From contig JAZQQY010000029.1 in assembly GCA_045629285.1 (NCBI GenBank), forward strand, positions 186,001-250,000: a stretch of DNA of 64,000 bases. The letters are read 5' to 3'. The notes below the pieces were generated by a model that was given only the letters and a program-made list of their open reading frames with translations, ran no database searches and had not been told where the DNA came from. Below, one piece after another: positions 1 to 8,112 of the stretch (its first letter is position 1; every line of letters starts with the position of its first letter). Both the position numbers and the translations under genes were made by a program. This DNA comes from UBA1723 sp045629285. GTDB taxonomy: Bacteria; Bacteroidota; Bacteroidia; Bacteroidales; Paludibacteraceae.

Positions 1-287
1 TCATGATGGCAGCAGTAATCACATGGTTGTTCAAGAATAAGGAAAACCACTACGTTAAAAGATTGCTCTCGTCCCTAAATCCAATCGTAGTCGGATTGAT
101 CTTCTCGGCAGGTATGCTGATGATGTTCACGACTGATAATGGATCAATAATGGTCAACAAAGAGAACTTTATTGGTTTCGAGAGTGCTATAGTCTGCGCA
201 GTTGTTTTTATAGCCACATACTTCTTTAAGATAAATCCGATATATTTGATTATACTAAGCGGCATTTTCGGATATTTTTACTATTGA
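1..287 (+). CDS. Chromate transporter (ChrA family), C-terminal part
   Basis: The gene enters from the left edge, so only its last 95 or so codons are visible. The stop is TGA at 285-287. The fragment has three hydrophobic stretches typical of membrane segments and ends with a short hydrophobic tail (LIILSGIFGYFYY), as the half-size chromate transporters of Bacteroidota do. In this family two half-size proteins, usually encoded side by side, move chromate or a related oxyanion across the inner membrane; the partner would lie to the left. The ATG codons at 3 and 6 are unlikely to be the true start, because the reading frame is open to the edge. Family assignment is from overall resemblance only. 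Confidence 0.65.
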   Translation, partial: MMAAVITWLFKNKENHYVKRLLSSLNPIVVGLIFSAGMLMMFTTDNGSIMVNKENFIGFESAIVCAVVFIATYFFKINPIYLIILSGIFGYFYY

Positions 288-320
288 CAAACAGCACTTT
301 AAACACTATTATCTTCATTT

Positions 321-1490
321 ATGACACGCAATGAAAAAAGAGAAACTGCCGCTGTGCAGACGGCATTTCTCATCATCGGATGTCTGGAAGCAGCATGGGC
401 TCCGATGGTACCATTTGTAAAGAAAGAGTTTTCGCTCGACGAGCAACAGCTTGGCATGCTTCTGTTGTGCACAGGTCTTGGAAGCATCCTCGGACTACCG
501 TTTGCCGGCCCCACATGCAAGCGATTCGGAGCCAAACAGACAATCTACACCTGCGGCATCCTACTCGCCATATCATTAGCTGTAGTGTCATCAATGGTCA
601 ATCTTTGGTTGACAGCCGTTATGCTGGTGGTATTTGGATTCAGCACAGTAGGAATAGACGTGTCCGCTAATGTCAACGGAGTGACGCTGGAAGAAGATTA
701 CCAAAAGCCGTTGATGTCCGGATTCCATGCAGGCTATTCCCTCGGCACACTTATAGGAGCCGCAGCAATGAGTATGTTGCTGACATTCAATTTCGAAATA
801 CATTGGGCGACGCTTCTTATTCTTGTGTTCGTGTTGACGGCATTCTTCTTCGGCTGCAAAAGTCTGCTCGGAAAAGATGATCTCAACACAGAGAAGAAAG
901 CCGCAGAAGACGACAAGAAACATCAGAGATTCTATATTCCGCCGCTTGTGCTTTTGGTCGGCATGATGTGCTTCATATTCTACGCCTCCGAAGCATCAGT
1001 CATGAACTGGTCGGCGGTTTTCGTCAATCAGGAAAGAGGCATCGACATCAAATACGCGGGCTACGTCTACACATCTTTTGCCATCATGATGACATGCATG
1101 AGGTTTATTGGCAACAATACCGTCCGCAGATTCGGAGCCAAGAGAGTCGTGATGGTAGGAGCGCTACTAGTGGCTTTAGGATTCATCACAGTAGCCACAG
1201 TGCCGCATATAATAGGAACCGTAATTGGTTTTGGGTTAGTAGGGTTCGGAGCAGCCAACATTGTGCCGCAGCTTATTTCACATGCAGGCAAGATACCAGG
1301 CATGGCCATACAGACGACCATCAGCATCGTCAACGGACTTGGCTTCACCGGACTACTTCTTGGACCAGGCATTATCGGACATTGCGCAAAAGAATACGGG
1401 CTACCAGCCACATTCGTAGGAATCGGAATATTATGCGGATGCGTGATGATTGGAGCACGATTCCTTAAATGGGAAAATTCTAAATGCTAA
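321..1490 (+). CDS. MFS transporter, YbjJ/fucose-permease-like
   Basis: A 389-residue integral membrane protein with about 12 hydrophobic segments in two halves, separated by a charged cytoplasmic loop near residues 190-205 (KDDLNTEKKAAEDDKKHQR). Between TM2 and TM3 there is a CKRFGAKQ motif, with a matching RRFGAKRV motif in the second half, which corresponds to the MFS signature loop. The overall pattern is that of proton-linked sugar or drug carriers related to E. coli YbjJ. The substrate cannot be read from the sequence. It starts 33 bases after the chromate transporter, so it may be co-transcribed. Its last codons and its stop lie in a CTAAATG heptamer array (1480-1500). Confidence 0.8.
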   Translation: MTRNEKRETAAVQTAFLIIGCLEAAWAPMVPFVKKEFSLDEQQLGMLLLCTGLGSILGLPFAGPTCKRFGAKQTIYTCGILLAISLAVVSSMVNLWLTAVMLVVFGFSTVGIDVSANVNGVTLEEDYQKPLMSGFHAGYSLGTLIGAAAMSMLLTFNFEIHWATLLILVFVLTAFFFGCKSLLGKDDLNTEKKAAEDDKKHQRFYIPPLVLLVGMMCFIFYASEASVMNWSAVFVNQERGIDIKYAGYVYTSFAIMMTCMRFIGNNTVRRFGAKRVVMVGALLVALGFITVATVPHIIGTVIGFGLVGFGAANIVPQLISHAGKIPGMAIQTTISIVNGLGFTGLLLGPGIIGHCAKEYGLPATFVGIGILCGCVMIGARFLKWENSKC

Positions 1491-1500
1491 ATGCAAAATA
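1480..1500 (+). repeat. Heptamer array CTAAATG x2 plus a variant, overlapping a stop codon
   Basis: CTAAATG (1480-1486), CTAAATG (1487-1493) and CAAAATA (1494-1500) follow each other with a strict 7-base step. The array supplies the last codons and the TAA stop (1488-1490) of the MFS gene. The same word recurs after batE (16475-16516). Confidence 0.6.
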
Positions 1501-1501
1501 A

Positions 1502-1535
1502 TTTGTGTATAATCGGCAAAAGTTTATTATTTTTG
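1502..1535 (+). promoter_or_regulatory. Putative Bacteroidota promoter for dapA
   Basis: A TATTTTTG element at 1528-1535 matches the -7 consensus TAnnTTTG. TTTG at 1502-1505 is a possible -33 element, although the 22-base spacing is slightly long. The leader to dapA would be about 25-30 bases. Confidence 0.5.
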
Positions 1536-1567
1536 CATCATTAGTACTTTGAAGAAAACAAGAAACA

Positions 1568-2461
1568 ATGGATACATTTACGTTACAGGGTTCAATTGCA
1601 GCATTGGTAACGCCGTTTAATGCCGACGGATCAATCGATTACGCATCGTATGACGCACTTTTGGACTTTCATTTGGAGAATGGCACATCAGGTGTCGTAG
1701 TGTGTGGAACAACAGGTGAGACTCCGACATTGAGCGAGAAAGAAGACGCTCAGATGTTCGAGCACACAATGAAGCGTATCGGTGGCAAGATGACTGTTAT
1801 CGCCGGAACAGGTAGCAACAGCACAGCGTCGTGCATCAGCTACACAAAGAACGCAGCATCATCAGGTGTTGATGCAGTTTTGGTGGTTGGCCCATACTAC
1901 AACAAGCCTACAGCTGAAGGCATGTACCTTCACTTCGCAGAGCTTGCCAACAATGTAAATCTTCCTATCATCCTATATAATGTACCAGGACGTACAGGTT
2001 CGGCTATCAAGCCTGCAACTGTATTCCGTCTTGCCAACGACTTCGAGAACATCGTCGGAATCAAGGAGGCAAGTGGCAACATCGGCATCATCGAGGAGCT
2101 AGTTGACGGCAGAAAGAAGGGATTCAAGATCTACTCTGGCGACGACAGTACTTCAATGGTATCCAATTTGTTAGGTGCTGACGGTTGTATTTCTGTAGCT
2201 TGCAACGTATTCCCTAAGGAGTTTGCAAAGATGATGGAGTTGTCTATCGCAGGTAAGGCTGCAGAGGCTCGTGAAATCCACTACAAATACCGTCGTTTGA
2301 TGGACCTTCTATTCGTTGAGAGCAATCCAATTCCTGTAAAGGCAGCTTTGGCAGCAATGGGAATGATAAGAGAAGAGTACCGTCTTCCTCTATGCAAGAT
2401 GGCCGACAGCAACAAAGCTTTGCTTTTGGCTGAAATGAAGAAGTTGGGCTTGATCAAATAA
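1568..2461 (+). CDS. dapA: 4-hydroxy-tetrahydrodipicolinate synthase
   Basis: DapA condenses pyruvate with aspartate semialdehyde, the first committed step towards diaminopimelate and lysine. The 297-residue length is normal for the family. The pyruvate-binding GTTGETPTL motif lies near residue 50, the catalytic tyrosine is Y137 in ILYNVPGRTG, and the Schiff-base lysine is K166 in VGIKEASGN. The ATG at 1568 follows a short A-rich leader and a recognisable promoter. The enzyme is cytoplasmic. A lipoprotein gene begins three bases after its stop, so the two are probably one transcript. No feature suggests loss of function. Confidence 0.96.
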   Translation: MDTFTLQGSIAALVTPFNADGSIDYASYDALLDFHLENGTSGVVVCGTTGETPTLSEKEDAQMFEHTMKRIGGKMTVIAGTGSNSTASCISYTKNAASSGVDAVLVVGPYYNKPTAEGMYLHFAELANNVNLPIILYNVPGRTGSAIKPATVFRLANDFENIVGIKEASGNIGIIEELVDGRKKGFKIYSGDDSTSMVSNLLGADGCISVACNVFPKEFAKMMELSIAGKAAEAREIHYKYRRLMDLLFVESNPIPVKAALAAMGMIREEYRLPLCKMADSNKALLLAEMKKLGLIK

Positions 2462-2464
2462 GCG

Positions 2465-3091
2465 ATGAGATTAATCCTGTCGACGTTGCTAATGCTTCTG
2501 CTTTTCGCATGCAGCGGCAATAACATTCCAAACGTCGATAGCGAGGCAAATAAAGTCGACACAATTGGTGTACTCTGGGAAAGGGTACACCATTGTTCTA
2601 GACTAGAAGTTGCTGAATATACGATGCTTAAGATAGTATCGTTTGACGACAACAGCAAACTAAACCTTGCCGGAGTCAAGATACCTCTTCCCGGAGAGAG
2701 AAAACTGATGATTCCGATCGAAGTGAAAATGAAAGCAATTGTCGACCTAACCTTTGTGACCAGAAATGACATTTCAGTGGATAGTTCCACAATCAACATC
2801 ACTCTACCATCACCAAGAATTGAAATCTACAGCACAAAGATAGATCACGAAAGAGAACGTGAGAGCGTGTCATTCTTCAGATCCAACTTTACTGAAAACG
2901 AACGTGAGATATTCATGAAACAGGGAATCGAGGATGTCAAAAATAGTATTCCGGCCACTGGCTTCAACGAAATAGCTAAACGAAATACAGAAAAATTGCT
3001 TAAACCTACCATTCTAAACTCAGGGTTCAAGCAACACGTCAATTTGACATTCAAAGAAGAGGAAATTAGCATTTCCAATTTCAAGGACTAG
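2465..3091 (+). CDS. DUF4230 domain lipoprotein
   Basis: A 208-residue protein with a lipoprotein signal peptide: a hydrophobic stretch at residues 4-15 ends in the lipobox LLFAC, so Cys16 should be lipidated. The rest is a mixed alpha/beta domain with the pattern of DUF4230 (DTIGVLWERV, then a strand-rich region with IPIEVKMKAIVDL, then a helical C-terminus). The family is common in Bacteroidota and has no known role. It starts three bases after dapA, which suggests co-transcription but not a lysine-related function. A heptamer array (3107-3141) follows the stop. Confidence 0.7.
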   Translation: MRLILSTLLMLLLFACSGNNIPNVDSEANKVDTIGVLWERVHHCSRLEVAEYTMLKIVSFDDNSKLNLAGVKIPLPGERKLMIPIEVKMKAIVDLTFVTRNDISVDSSTINITLPSPRIEIYSTKIDHERERESVSFFRSNFTENEREIFMKQGIEDVKNSIPATGFNEIAKRNTEKLLKPTILNSGFKQHVNLTFKEEEISISNFKD

Positions 3092-3106
3092 TGTCGCAAC
3101 ATACTT

Positions 3107-3141
3107 CTATTTGCTAATAGCTAGTACCTAATGCTAATTTA
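3107..3141 (+). repeat. Heptamer array (CTAATAG family)
   Basis: Five consecutive 7-base units: CTATTTG, CTAATAG, CTAGTAC, CTAATGC, TAATTTA. The array lies 15 bases after the stop of the DUF4230 gene and just before the ftsK promoter. Confidence 0.5.
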
Positions 3142-3153
3142 AAATTGATGACA

Positions 3154-3183
3154 TTGTTAGTTGTCGATTTTTTTCTATTTTTG
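3154..3183 (+). promoter_or_regulatory. Putative promoter for ftsK
   Basis: TTG (3154-3156), 19 bases, then TATTTTTG (3176-3183). This matches the Bacteroidota -33/-7 pattern and gives a leader of about 25 bases before the ftsK ATG. Confidence 0.65.
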
Positions 3184-3212
3184 TAGAACTTATCAAAGAT
3201 ACTTATTTTAAC

Positions 3213-5813
3213 ATGGCGAGCAAAAAGGAATCCGTAGAAGGAGAAAAGAAGGAAAACTTTATCTCCAGACTAAAAACACGCATCAAAAACAGCATCACCA
3301 ACAGCAATACAAAAATTTGCCTTGGCATTCTGTTGCTAGTAGTGTGCCTATACGTTACCGTCGCTTACATCAATTTCTTTTTTACAAGTTCAACAGATGT
3401 AAGTTTGATCGAGGCAGGACTATCTCCTACTCAGATAACAGATGACGGAGCACACAACGCATCCGGTTTTTCCGGTGCCGTGATTGCAGACTTCATGATC
3501 AACAAAACTTTTGGTGTTTCGTCGTTCTGCATCATCATCGTACTATGGTGCATCGGCATGAAGATCCTGACTTCATTCAAACTAAAGATCGGCCGCATCG
3601 TAGGCAACTGTTTATTCTGGATGCTATGGGTTTCTCTTTTTCTTGGACTTGTCTGCACACCATTTTCTGACAATAGTTCAATCTACTGGGGAGGTCTTCA
3701 CGGACAGAATGTAGCCACAACACTGATCACATACATCGGAGTGTTCGGAACATCATTAGTACTGTTGACAACATTTATGATGTACATCGCTTTGATGCAT
3801 CCTAATGTCATCGAAAATCTAAAAACGCGTCTTGCAAAGAAAGAAGAACCATCTACTGACAAGAAAGAGGAAAAGGAAGAGCCTACGACAGCGAATGGTG
3901 AAAACTTAGAGCCGAACAGCACATCTTCGGACAGTGAAATCAACAAATCAGCGACAAAAGAGGAAAACAAGGGAAACGACTCTGAGGCAGCAGAAAATAA
4001 GGACAAAGATCCAGAAGTAGAAAAGCCAGAAACGACTACTCCAGACAAGGAAGTTGAGATTATTGAACCTACAAAGACTCCTGTTATTGAGGAAGTCAAG
4101 AAGCCAGAAGAAACAGAAAACAATGGTGGATTCAAGGTGAAGATCAACGATGAGGATGACGATCTTCCTTTTGACCATGCACCTGCTTCAGCACAGCAAG
4201 CCGAGACAGTTGCAGAACAGGCACCGTCTGCAGCAGAACAAGAAATGCAGGTTTCTGTGTTTGAGGAAGAAGGTTCAGTGCAATTGGAACCAATCGATCC
4301 AAGATTGGAATTGCCACACTACCAGTTCCCTCCGATTGAACTTTTGAAGGAGTATCCAAACAACAAGATCGAGGCAAATGAAGAAGAGTTGAAAGACAAC
4401 CAGCAACGCATCATCACAGCTTTGGAAACATACGGCGTGCAGGTAACTAGCATCGAAGCACAGCTCGGACCAACAGTCACACTATACGAAATCACACTTG
4501 CCCCAGGTATCCGTATTTCTAAAGTACAGAGTTTGAACAAGGATATCGCAATGAGTCTTAAGGCCGAAGGTGTACGTATCATCGCTCCTATCCCAGGCAA
4601 GGGAACCGTCGGTATCGAGGTGCCAAACCAGAAGAAATTGATTGTGCCTATGCACGACATGGTTGCCAGCAAGAAGTACCAGACAAACACAATGGAGCTT
4701 CCGATCATCTTGGGTAAGACAATCACAAACAACAACTTCATGATCGACCTTGCAAAGTGTCCACACGTAATCTGTGCCGGAGCTACAGGACAAGGTAAGT
4801 CAGTAGCATTGAACGCAGTGTTGATGTCGCTGTTGTATAAGAAGCATCCGTCGGAATTGAAACTGGTGCTAGTCGATCCAAAGACAGTAGAGTTCTCGAT
4901 GTACGCTCCCCTACTCAAGCATTATCTTGCAAAAATGCCGGGAGAAGAAGAAGCAATCATTACAGACGTAACAAAAGTGGTGTCAGCAATGAACAGCCTT
5001 TGTGTGGAGATGGATGCACGCTATGAGTTGTTGAAGAAAGCCAAGGTAAGAAACATCATAGAGTACAACGACAAGTTCAAGGCACGTCGTTTGAATCCAG
5101 AGAACGGACATCAATTCTTGCCATACATCGTAGTCATCATCGATGAGTTTGCCGACTTGATCATGCAGGTTGGAAAGGACATCGAGACACCGGTAGCCCG
5201 TCTAGCACAGAAAGCCCGTGCGATCGGTATCCATGTCATCTTGGCGACACAGCGTCCATCGGTAAACGTAATCACAGGTTTGATCAAGTCAAACTTCCCA
5301 GTACGTTTCGCATGTAAGACAGCACAGGCAATCGACTCCAAGACAATCCTTGACCAGACAGGTGCAGAGACATTGATCGGACGAGGAGACATGTTGATTC
5401 TATCCAACGGTAATCTTGAGCGTGTACAGTGTGCTTTCGTCGACACACCAGAGGTAGAGGCAATCAACGATTTCATCCAGAATCAGGAAGGTTTCATTGA
5501 GCCATACGAGTTGCCTGAATATATCGATCCTAACGTCGAATCGGCAGAAGAAAAGGGAATCGACCTACGCAACCGAGACCCATTCTTCGATGATGCAGCA
5601 CGATTGATTGTCGGCTCAGGACAAGGTTCGACATCAATGTTGCAGAGAAAGTTCAGTTTGGGTTACAACCGCTCAGGACGCCTGATGGACCAGTTGGAAG
5701 TAGCCGGAATCGTAGGACCACAGGTCGGAAGCAAACCAAGAGAGGTTTACATCAACGATTTGGACACATTGGAGTTGGTACTGCAGAACGTCAACACAAA
5801 CAATCCGAGATAA
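3213..5813 (+). CDS. ftsK: DNA translocase FtsK/SpoIIIE
   Basis: An 866-residue septal DNA pump that moves chromosome ends across the closing division septum. The N-terminus has four membrane segments (roughly residues 35-60, 85-115, 130-150 and 165-195). A charged low-complexity linker rich in E, K, P and T follows, to about residue 370. The motor domain has Walker A GATGQGKS at 523-530 and Walker B IVVIIDEFADL with D644. The C-terminal 65 residues form the winged-helix gamma domain (SMLQRKFSLGYNRSGRLMDQ), which reads polar sequences such as KOPS. Length and order are normal. The gene has its own promoter and a terminator after it. Confidence 0.96.
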   Translation: MASKKESVEGEKKENFISRLKTRIKNSITNSNTKICLGILLLVVCLYVTVAYINFFFTSSTDVSLIEAGLSPTQITDDGAHNASGFSGAVIADFMINKTFGVSSFCIIIVLWCIGMKILTSFKLKIGRIVGNCLFWMLWVSLFLGLVCTPFSDNSSIYWGGLHGQNVATTLITYIGVFGTSLVLLTTFMMYIALMHPNVIENLKTRLAKKEEPSTDKKEEKEEPTTANGENLEPNSTSSDSEINKSATKEENKGNDSEAAENKDKDPEVEKPETTTPDKEVEIIEPTKTPVIEEVKKPEETENNGGFKVKINDEDDDLPFDHAPASAQQAETVAEQAPSAAEQEMQVSVFEEEGSVQLEPIDPRLELPHYQFPPIELLKEYPNNKIEANEEELKDNQQRIITALETYGVQVTSIEAQLGPTVTLYEITLAPGIRISKVQSLNKDIAMSLKAEGVRIIAPIPGKGTVGIEVPNQKKLIVPMHDMVASKKYQTNTMELPIILGKTITNNNFMIDLAKCPHVICAGATGQGKSVALNAVLMSLLYKKHPSELKLVLVDPKTVEFSMYAPLLKHYLAKMPGEEEAIITDVTKVVSAMNSLCVEMDARYELLKKAKVRNIIEYNDKFKARRLNPENGHQFLPYIVVIIDEFADLIMQVGKDIETPVARLAQKARAIGIHVILATQRPSVNVITGLIKSNFPVRFACKTAQAIDSKTILDQTGAETLIGRGDMLILSNGNLERVQCAFVDTPEVEAINDFIQNQEGFIEPYELPEYIDPNVESAEEKGIDLRNRDPFFDDAARLIVGSGQGSTSMLQRKFSLGYNRSGRLMDQLEVAGIVGPQVGSKPREVYINDLDTLELVLQNVNTNNPR

Positions 5814-5848
5814 TTAATAGTTAATGGTTAAGAGTTAACAATTAAGAT
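5814..5848 (+). repeat. Heptamer array (TTAAnnn x5) directly after the ftsK stop
   Basis: Five perfect-period units, TTAATAG, TTAATGG, TTAAGAG, TTAACAA, TTAAGAT, begin at the base after the TAA stop of ftsK and end 10 bases before the terminator stem. Confidence 0.65.
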
Positions 5849-5858
5849 TGAAGGTTAT

Positions 5859-5887
5859 AAAGGGCAGTTTTTTCCTGCCCTTTCTTC
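5859..5887 (+). terminator. Rho-independent terminator after ftsK
   Basis: The stem AAAGGGCAG (5859-5867) pairs with CTGCCCTTT (5875-5883) around a T-rich loop, and T-rich sequence follows. It separates ftsK from the HU gene. Confidence 0.8.
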
Positions 5888-5984
5888 ATTTATTAGCGCT
5901 ACTGACAACTTGAACAAAACCTCCATTTCATCGGAAAAAATCAACTTTAAATAATTTTAAGATATGTTGTTTTTCATTGCAAAT

Positions 5985-6001
5985 TATTTTTGATATATTT
6001 G
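5985..6001 (+). promoter_or_regulatory. Putative -7 elements for the HU gene
   Basis: Two overlapping-range candidates fit TAnnTTTG: TATTTTTG (5985-5992) and TATATTTG (5994-6001). Neither has a well-spaced TTG upstream, so which one is used is open. Both lie 35-50 bases before the HU ATG. Confidence 0.45.
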
Positions 6002-6036
6002 CAAATGGCAATAAAGCCACTCTATGAAAAACAACT

Positions 6037-6324
6037 ATGAAACACAAAGATTTGGTAGCCGCTCTATCCGAGAAAACCGGAATGAAGGCACAGCAGATTG
6101 AAAGCATGATTGACGACACAGTTGCCACAATGGCAAAGGTGTTGGAAGGCAACGACACAATCATGATTTCAGGTTTCGGTTCATTCGACCTACGCAAGAA
6201 AGATGGAAGAATTTCCTACAACCCTACTACAAAGCAGCGCATCATGACAGCGCCAAAATTGGTTTGTGGATTTAAGCCAAGTGATATTTTGAAGGATTCA
6301 ATACAAAAGGATAACAATGAATAA
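6037..6324 (+). CDS. HU/IHF family DNA-binding protein
   Basis: A 95-residue histone-like protein. It starts MKHKDLVAALSEKTG and contains the beta-arm region (GFGSFDLRKKDGRISYNPTT), the part that bends DNA in HU/IHF dimers. Length and order are normal for a stand-alone HU subunit. Its last eight bases overlap the start of the HU-LysM gene, so the two HU-type proteins are probably translated together and may form heterodimers; that last point is inference. Confidence 0.92.
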   Translation: MKHKDLVAALSEKTGMKAQQIESMIDDTVATMAKVLEGNDTIMISGFGSFDLRKKDGRISYNPTTKQRIMTAPKLVCGFKPSDILKDSIQKDNNE

Positions 6325-7906
6325 AAAAATCACAATTTCCGAACTATCCCAGCTATTGAGCACAAATGTCAGCCTAATCAACAAAAAAGGTTGGGAGGAC
6401 TTTTTACGTATATTCTTTGCACAAATCAGCGAGGGACTACAGGCAGAAGGAAATGTAAAGATTAAAGGACTAGGCACATTCAAGGTCGTTACAGTTGATG
6501 CGAGAAAAAGTAAAGATGTCAATACAGGAGAGAATACAATTATCCCTGCACACAATAAGATTTCTTTCACACCGGATGCGGCTTTGGCAGAAACTCTAAA
6601 CAAGCCTTACGCTCACTTTGAAGCGACATACGTACTTGCTCCAGACGGAGAGGTCGACGCTCCAGAAAGCGAGGATGAAGAAGAGACCGTCGCAAGTGAG
6701 GTCAAGACAGAGACAGTTGAGACTACCCCAGTAATTGAAACAGTTGTTGAGGAACCTGTCGTCGCAACGGCAATGAACAATCTAGAAAACGTTGCTGAAG
6801 TCCAGACTACAGTTACTGAGCCAGTAATCGAAAATATAGTAGAGACACAAACCGTAGCGACAGAACCTGTTGTCGAACCAATTGTAGAGACTCAAACTGT
6901 AGCGACAGAACCTGTTGTCGAACCAATCGTAGAGACTCAATCTACTGTCACAGAACCAGTTATCGAGACTCAGACAGTAATAACAGAGCCGGTTGCGGAA
7001 GTCAAGACAGAACCAGTTGCTGAGAATCCTGTTGAAACAAAGACAGTCGAAATAGAGCAAACAGCTGCATCTGAAGTAGAGAAGACAGAGTCGTCGACAC
7101 AGGAAGAGGATGTAATTGAAGAGACAGAGGATACAGAAGAGGAAGATCCAAATGCAGACGAGGACGAAAATGTAGATACTACACCAGAAGAAACAAAGGC
7201 ATACGCATCGACATTCAAGCGTCACGACTTGAAAAATGATGATGATGATGATGATGACGACAAGAACAGCCACAGCAAAAAACTAGGTATAGCGATTATC
7301 CTGTTCCTATGCATCTTGGCAGTCGTTGGACTAGTCGCATGGATGTCAGATCCAAACATCGTTCAGAAATTGCGTTCCAAACTAACTGACAACGAGCCAA
7401 TCAAGACCGAGGTCAAGATTGAGTCCGCTTCAGATTTAGAAGAGACAAAAGAAATTGAAGATCAAATCATTGCAGAGAAAGCAGAAGAAAATATCGAAGA
7501 AAAGAATGCTCTCGTCGACAAGATTGAAACTGAAGCCACAGACAATGTTGACAATAAGTCAACAGCAAAGCATAAGGTAGAAAAGACAACAAACTTCAAG
7601 GGTGACTTCATAAAATACATGCAGAGAAAACATCCTGAGATGGACATCACAGACCAAGGCGATCCGATTGAGGAAAAACTTGGAAATGCGAGTCGTTTGA
7701 CGCTTGTATCTCTTCGCCATTATGGAGCAAAAGATTTCTGGATCTACATCTATCTTTACAATAAAGATGTGATCAAGAATCCGAACCATATCAAAGCAGG
7801 TACGAAAATCAAAGTGCCGATGCTTGATAATAAGAAACTTGTGAATCCAGAATCAGAACACAGTATTCTTACAGCAAAAGAGGTTCAGCACGAATTCGTA
7901 AAATAA
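6317..7906 (+). CDS. HU-domain membrane protein with periplasmic LysM-like domain
   Basis: A 529-residue protein in three parts. Residues 1-95 resemble an HU/IHF subunit (ELSQLLSTNVSLI, then IKGLGTFKVVTVDARKSKDV). A long acidic linker rich in V, E, T and P follows, including a 15-residue tandem repeat and a run of nine Asp. One membrane segment lies at about 323-345 (LGIAIILFLCILAVVGLVAW). The C-terminal part, about 455-513, resembles LysM, the peptidoglycan-binding module (SLRHYGAKDFWIYIYLYN, then IKAGTKIKVPM). The predicted topology puts the DNA-binding end in the cytoplasm and the LysM end in the periplasm. It overlaps the upstream HU gene by 8 bases. A terminator follows. The domain calls are by eye. 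Confidence 0.8.
   Translation: MNKKITISELSQLLSTNVSLINKKGWEDFLRIFFAQISEGLQAEGNVKIKGLGTFKVVTVDARKSKDVNTGENTIIPAHNKISFTPDAALAETLNKPYAHFEATYVLAPDGEVDAPESEDEEETVASEVKTETVETTPVIETVVEEPVVATAMNNLENVAEVQTTVTEPVIENIVETQTVATEPVVEPIVETQTVATEPVVEPIVETQSTVTEPVIETQTVITEPVAEVKTEPVAENPVETKTVEIEQTAASEVEKTESSTQEEDVIEETEDTEEEDPNADEDENVDTTPEETKAYASTFKRHDLKNDDDDDDDDKNSHSKKLGIAIILFLCILAVVGLVAWMSDPNIVQKLRSKLTDNEPIKTEVKIESASDLEETKEIEDQIIAEKAEENIEEKNALVDKIETEATDNVDNKSTAKHKVEKTTNFKGDFIKYMQRKHPEMDITDQGDPIEEKLGNASRLTLVSLRHYGAKDFWIYIYLYNKDVIKNPNHIKAGTKIKVPMLDNKKLVNPESEHSILTAKEVQHEFVK
6854..6943 (+). repeat. 45-bp in-frame tandem repeat in the HU-LysM gene
   Basis: The stretch beginning GTAGCGACAGAACCTG at 6854 recurs almost unchanged at 6899, an offset of 45 bases or 15 codons (VATEPVVEPIVETQT). 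More diverged copies flank it. It encodes part of the flexible cytoplasmic linker, and repeat-number change would alter only linker length. Confidence 0.75.
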
Positions 7907-7913
7907 ACCAATT

Positions 7914-7938
7914 GGAGACGCAACTAGCGTCTCCTTTT
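7914..7938 (+). terminator. Rho-independent terminator after the HU-LysM gene
   Basis: GGAGACGC (7914-7921) and GCGTCTCC (7927-7934) form a perfect 8-bp stem with a 5-base loop, followed by TTTT. Confidence 0.85.
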
Positions 7939-8112
7939 GAAATTTTATAGTAAAACGCAAACTTTTATCTTTTTTTCGCAAAAGAGCACAATAAAAAAAG
8001 CGATTTATCGTTATATAGGAAAAGACGATAAGAGACGTCAATAAAAAGACTCTTATAAAAGGAGGTAAATGCCTGCAATGAAATTAAAGAAACTAAAAAA
8101 ACTAAAGATACA

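Noticed and set aside
2281..2802. A 173-codon minus-strand frame across the dapA/DUF4230 junction
   Set aside because: It covers the end of dapA, which is a certain gene, and its translation has no recognisable family. It is an antisense shadow.
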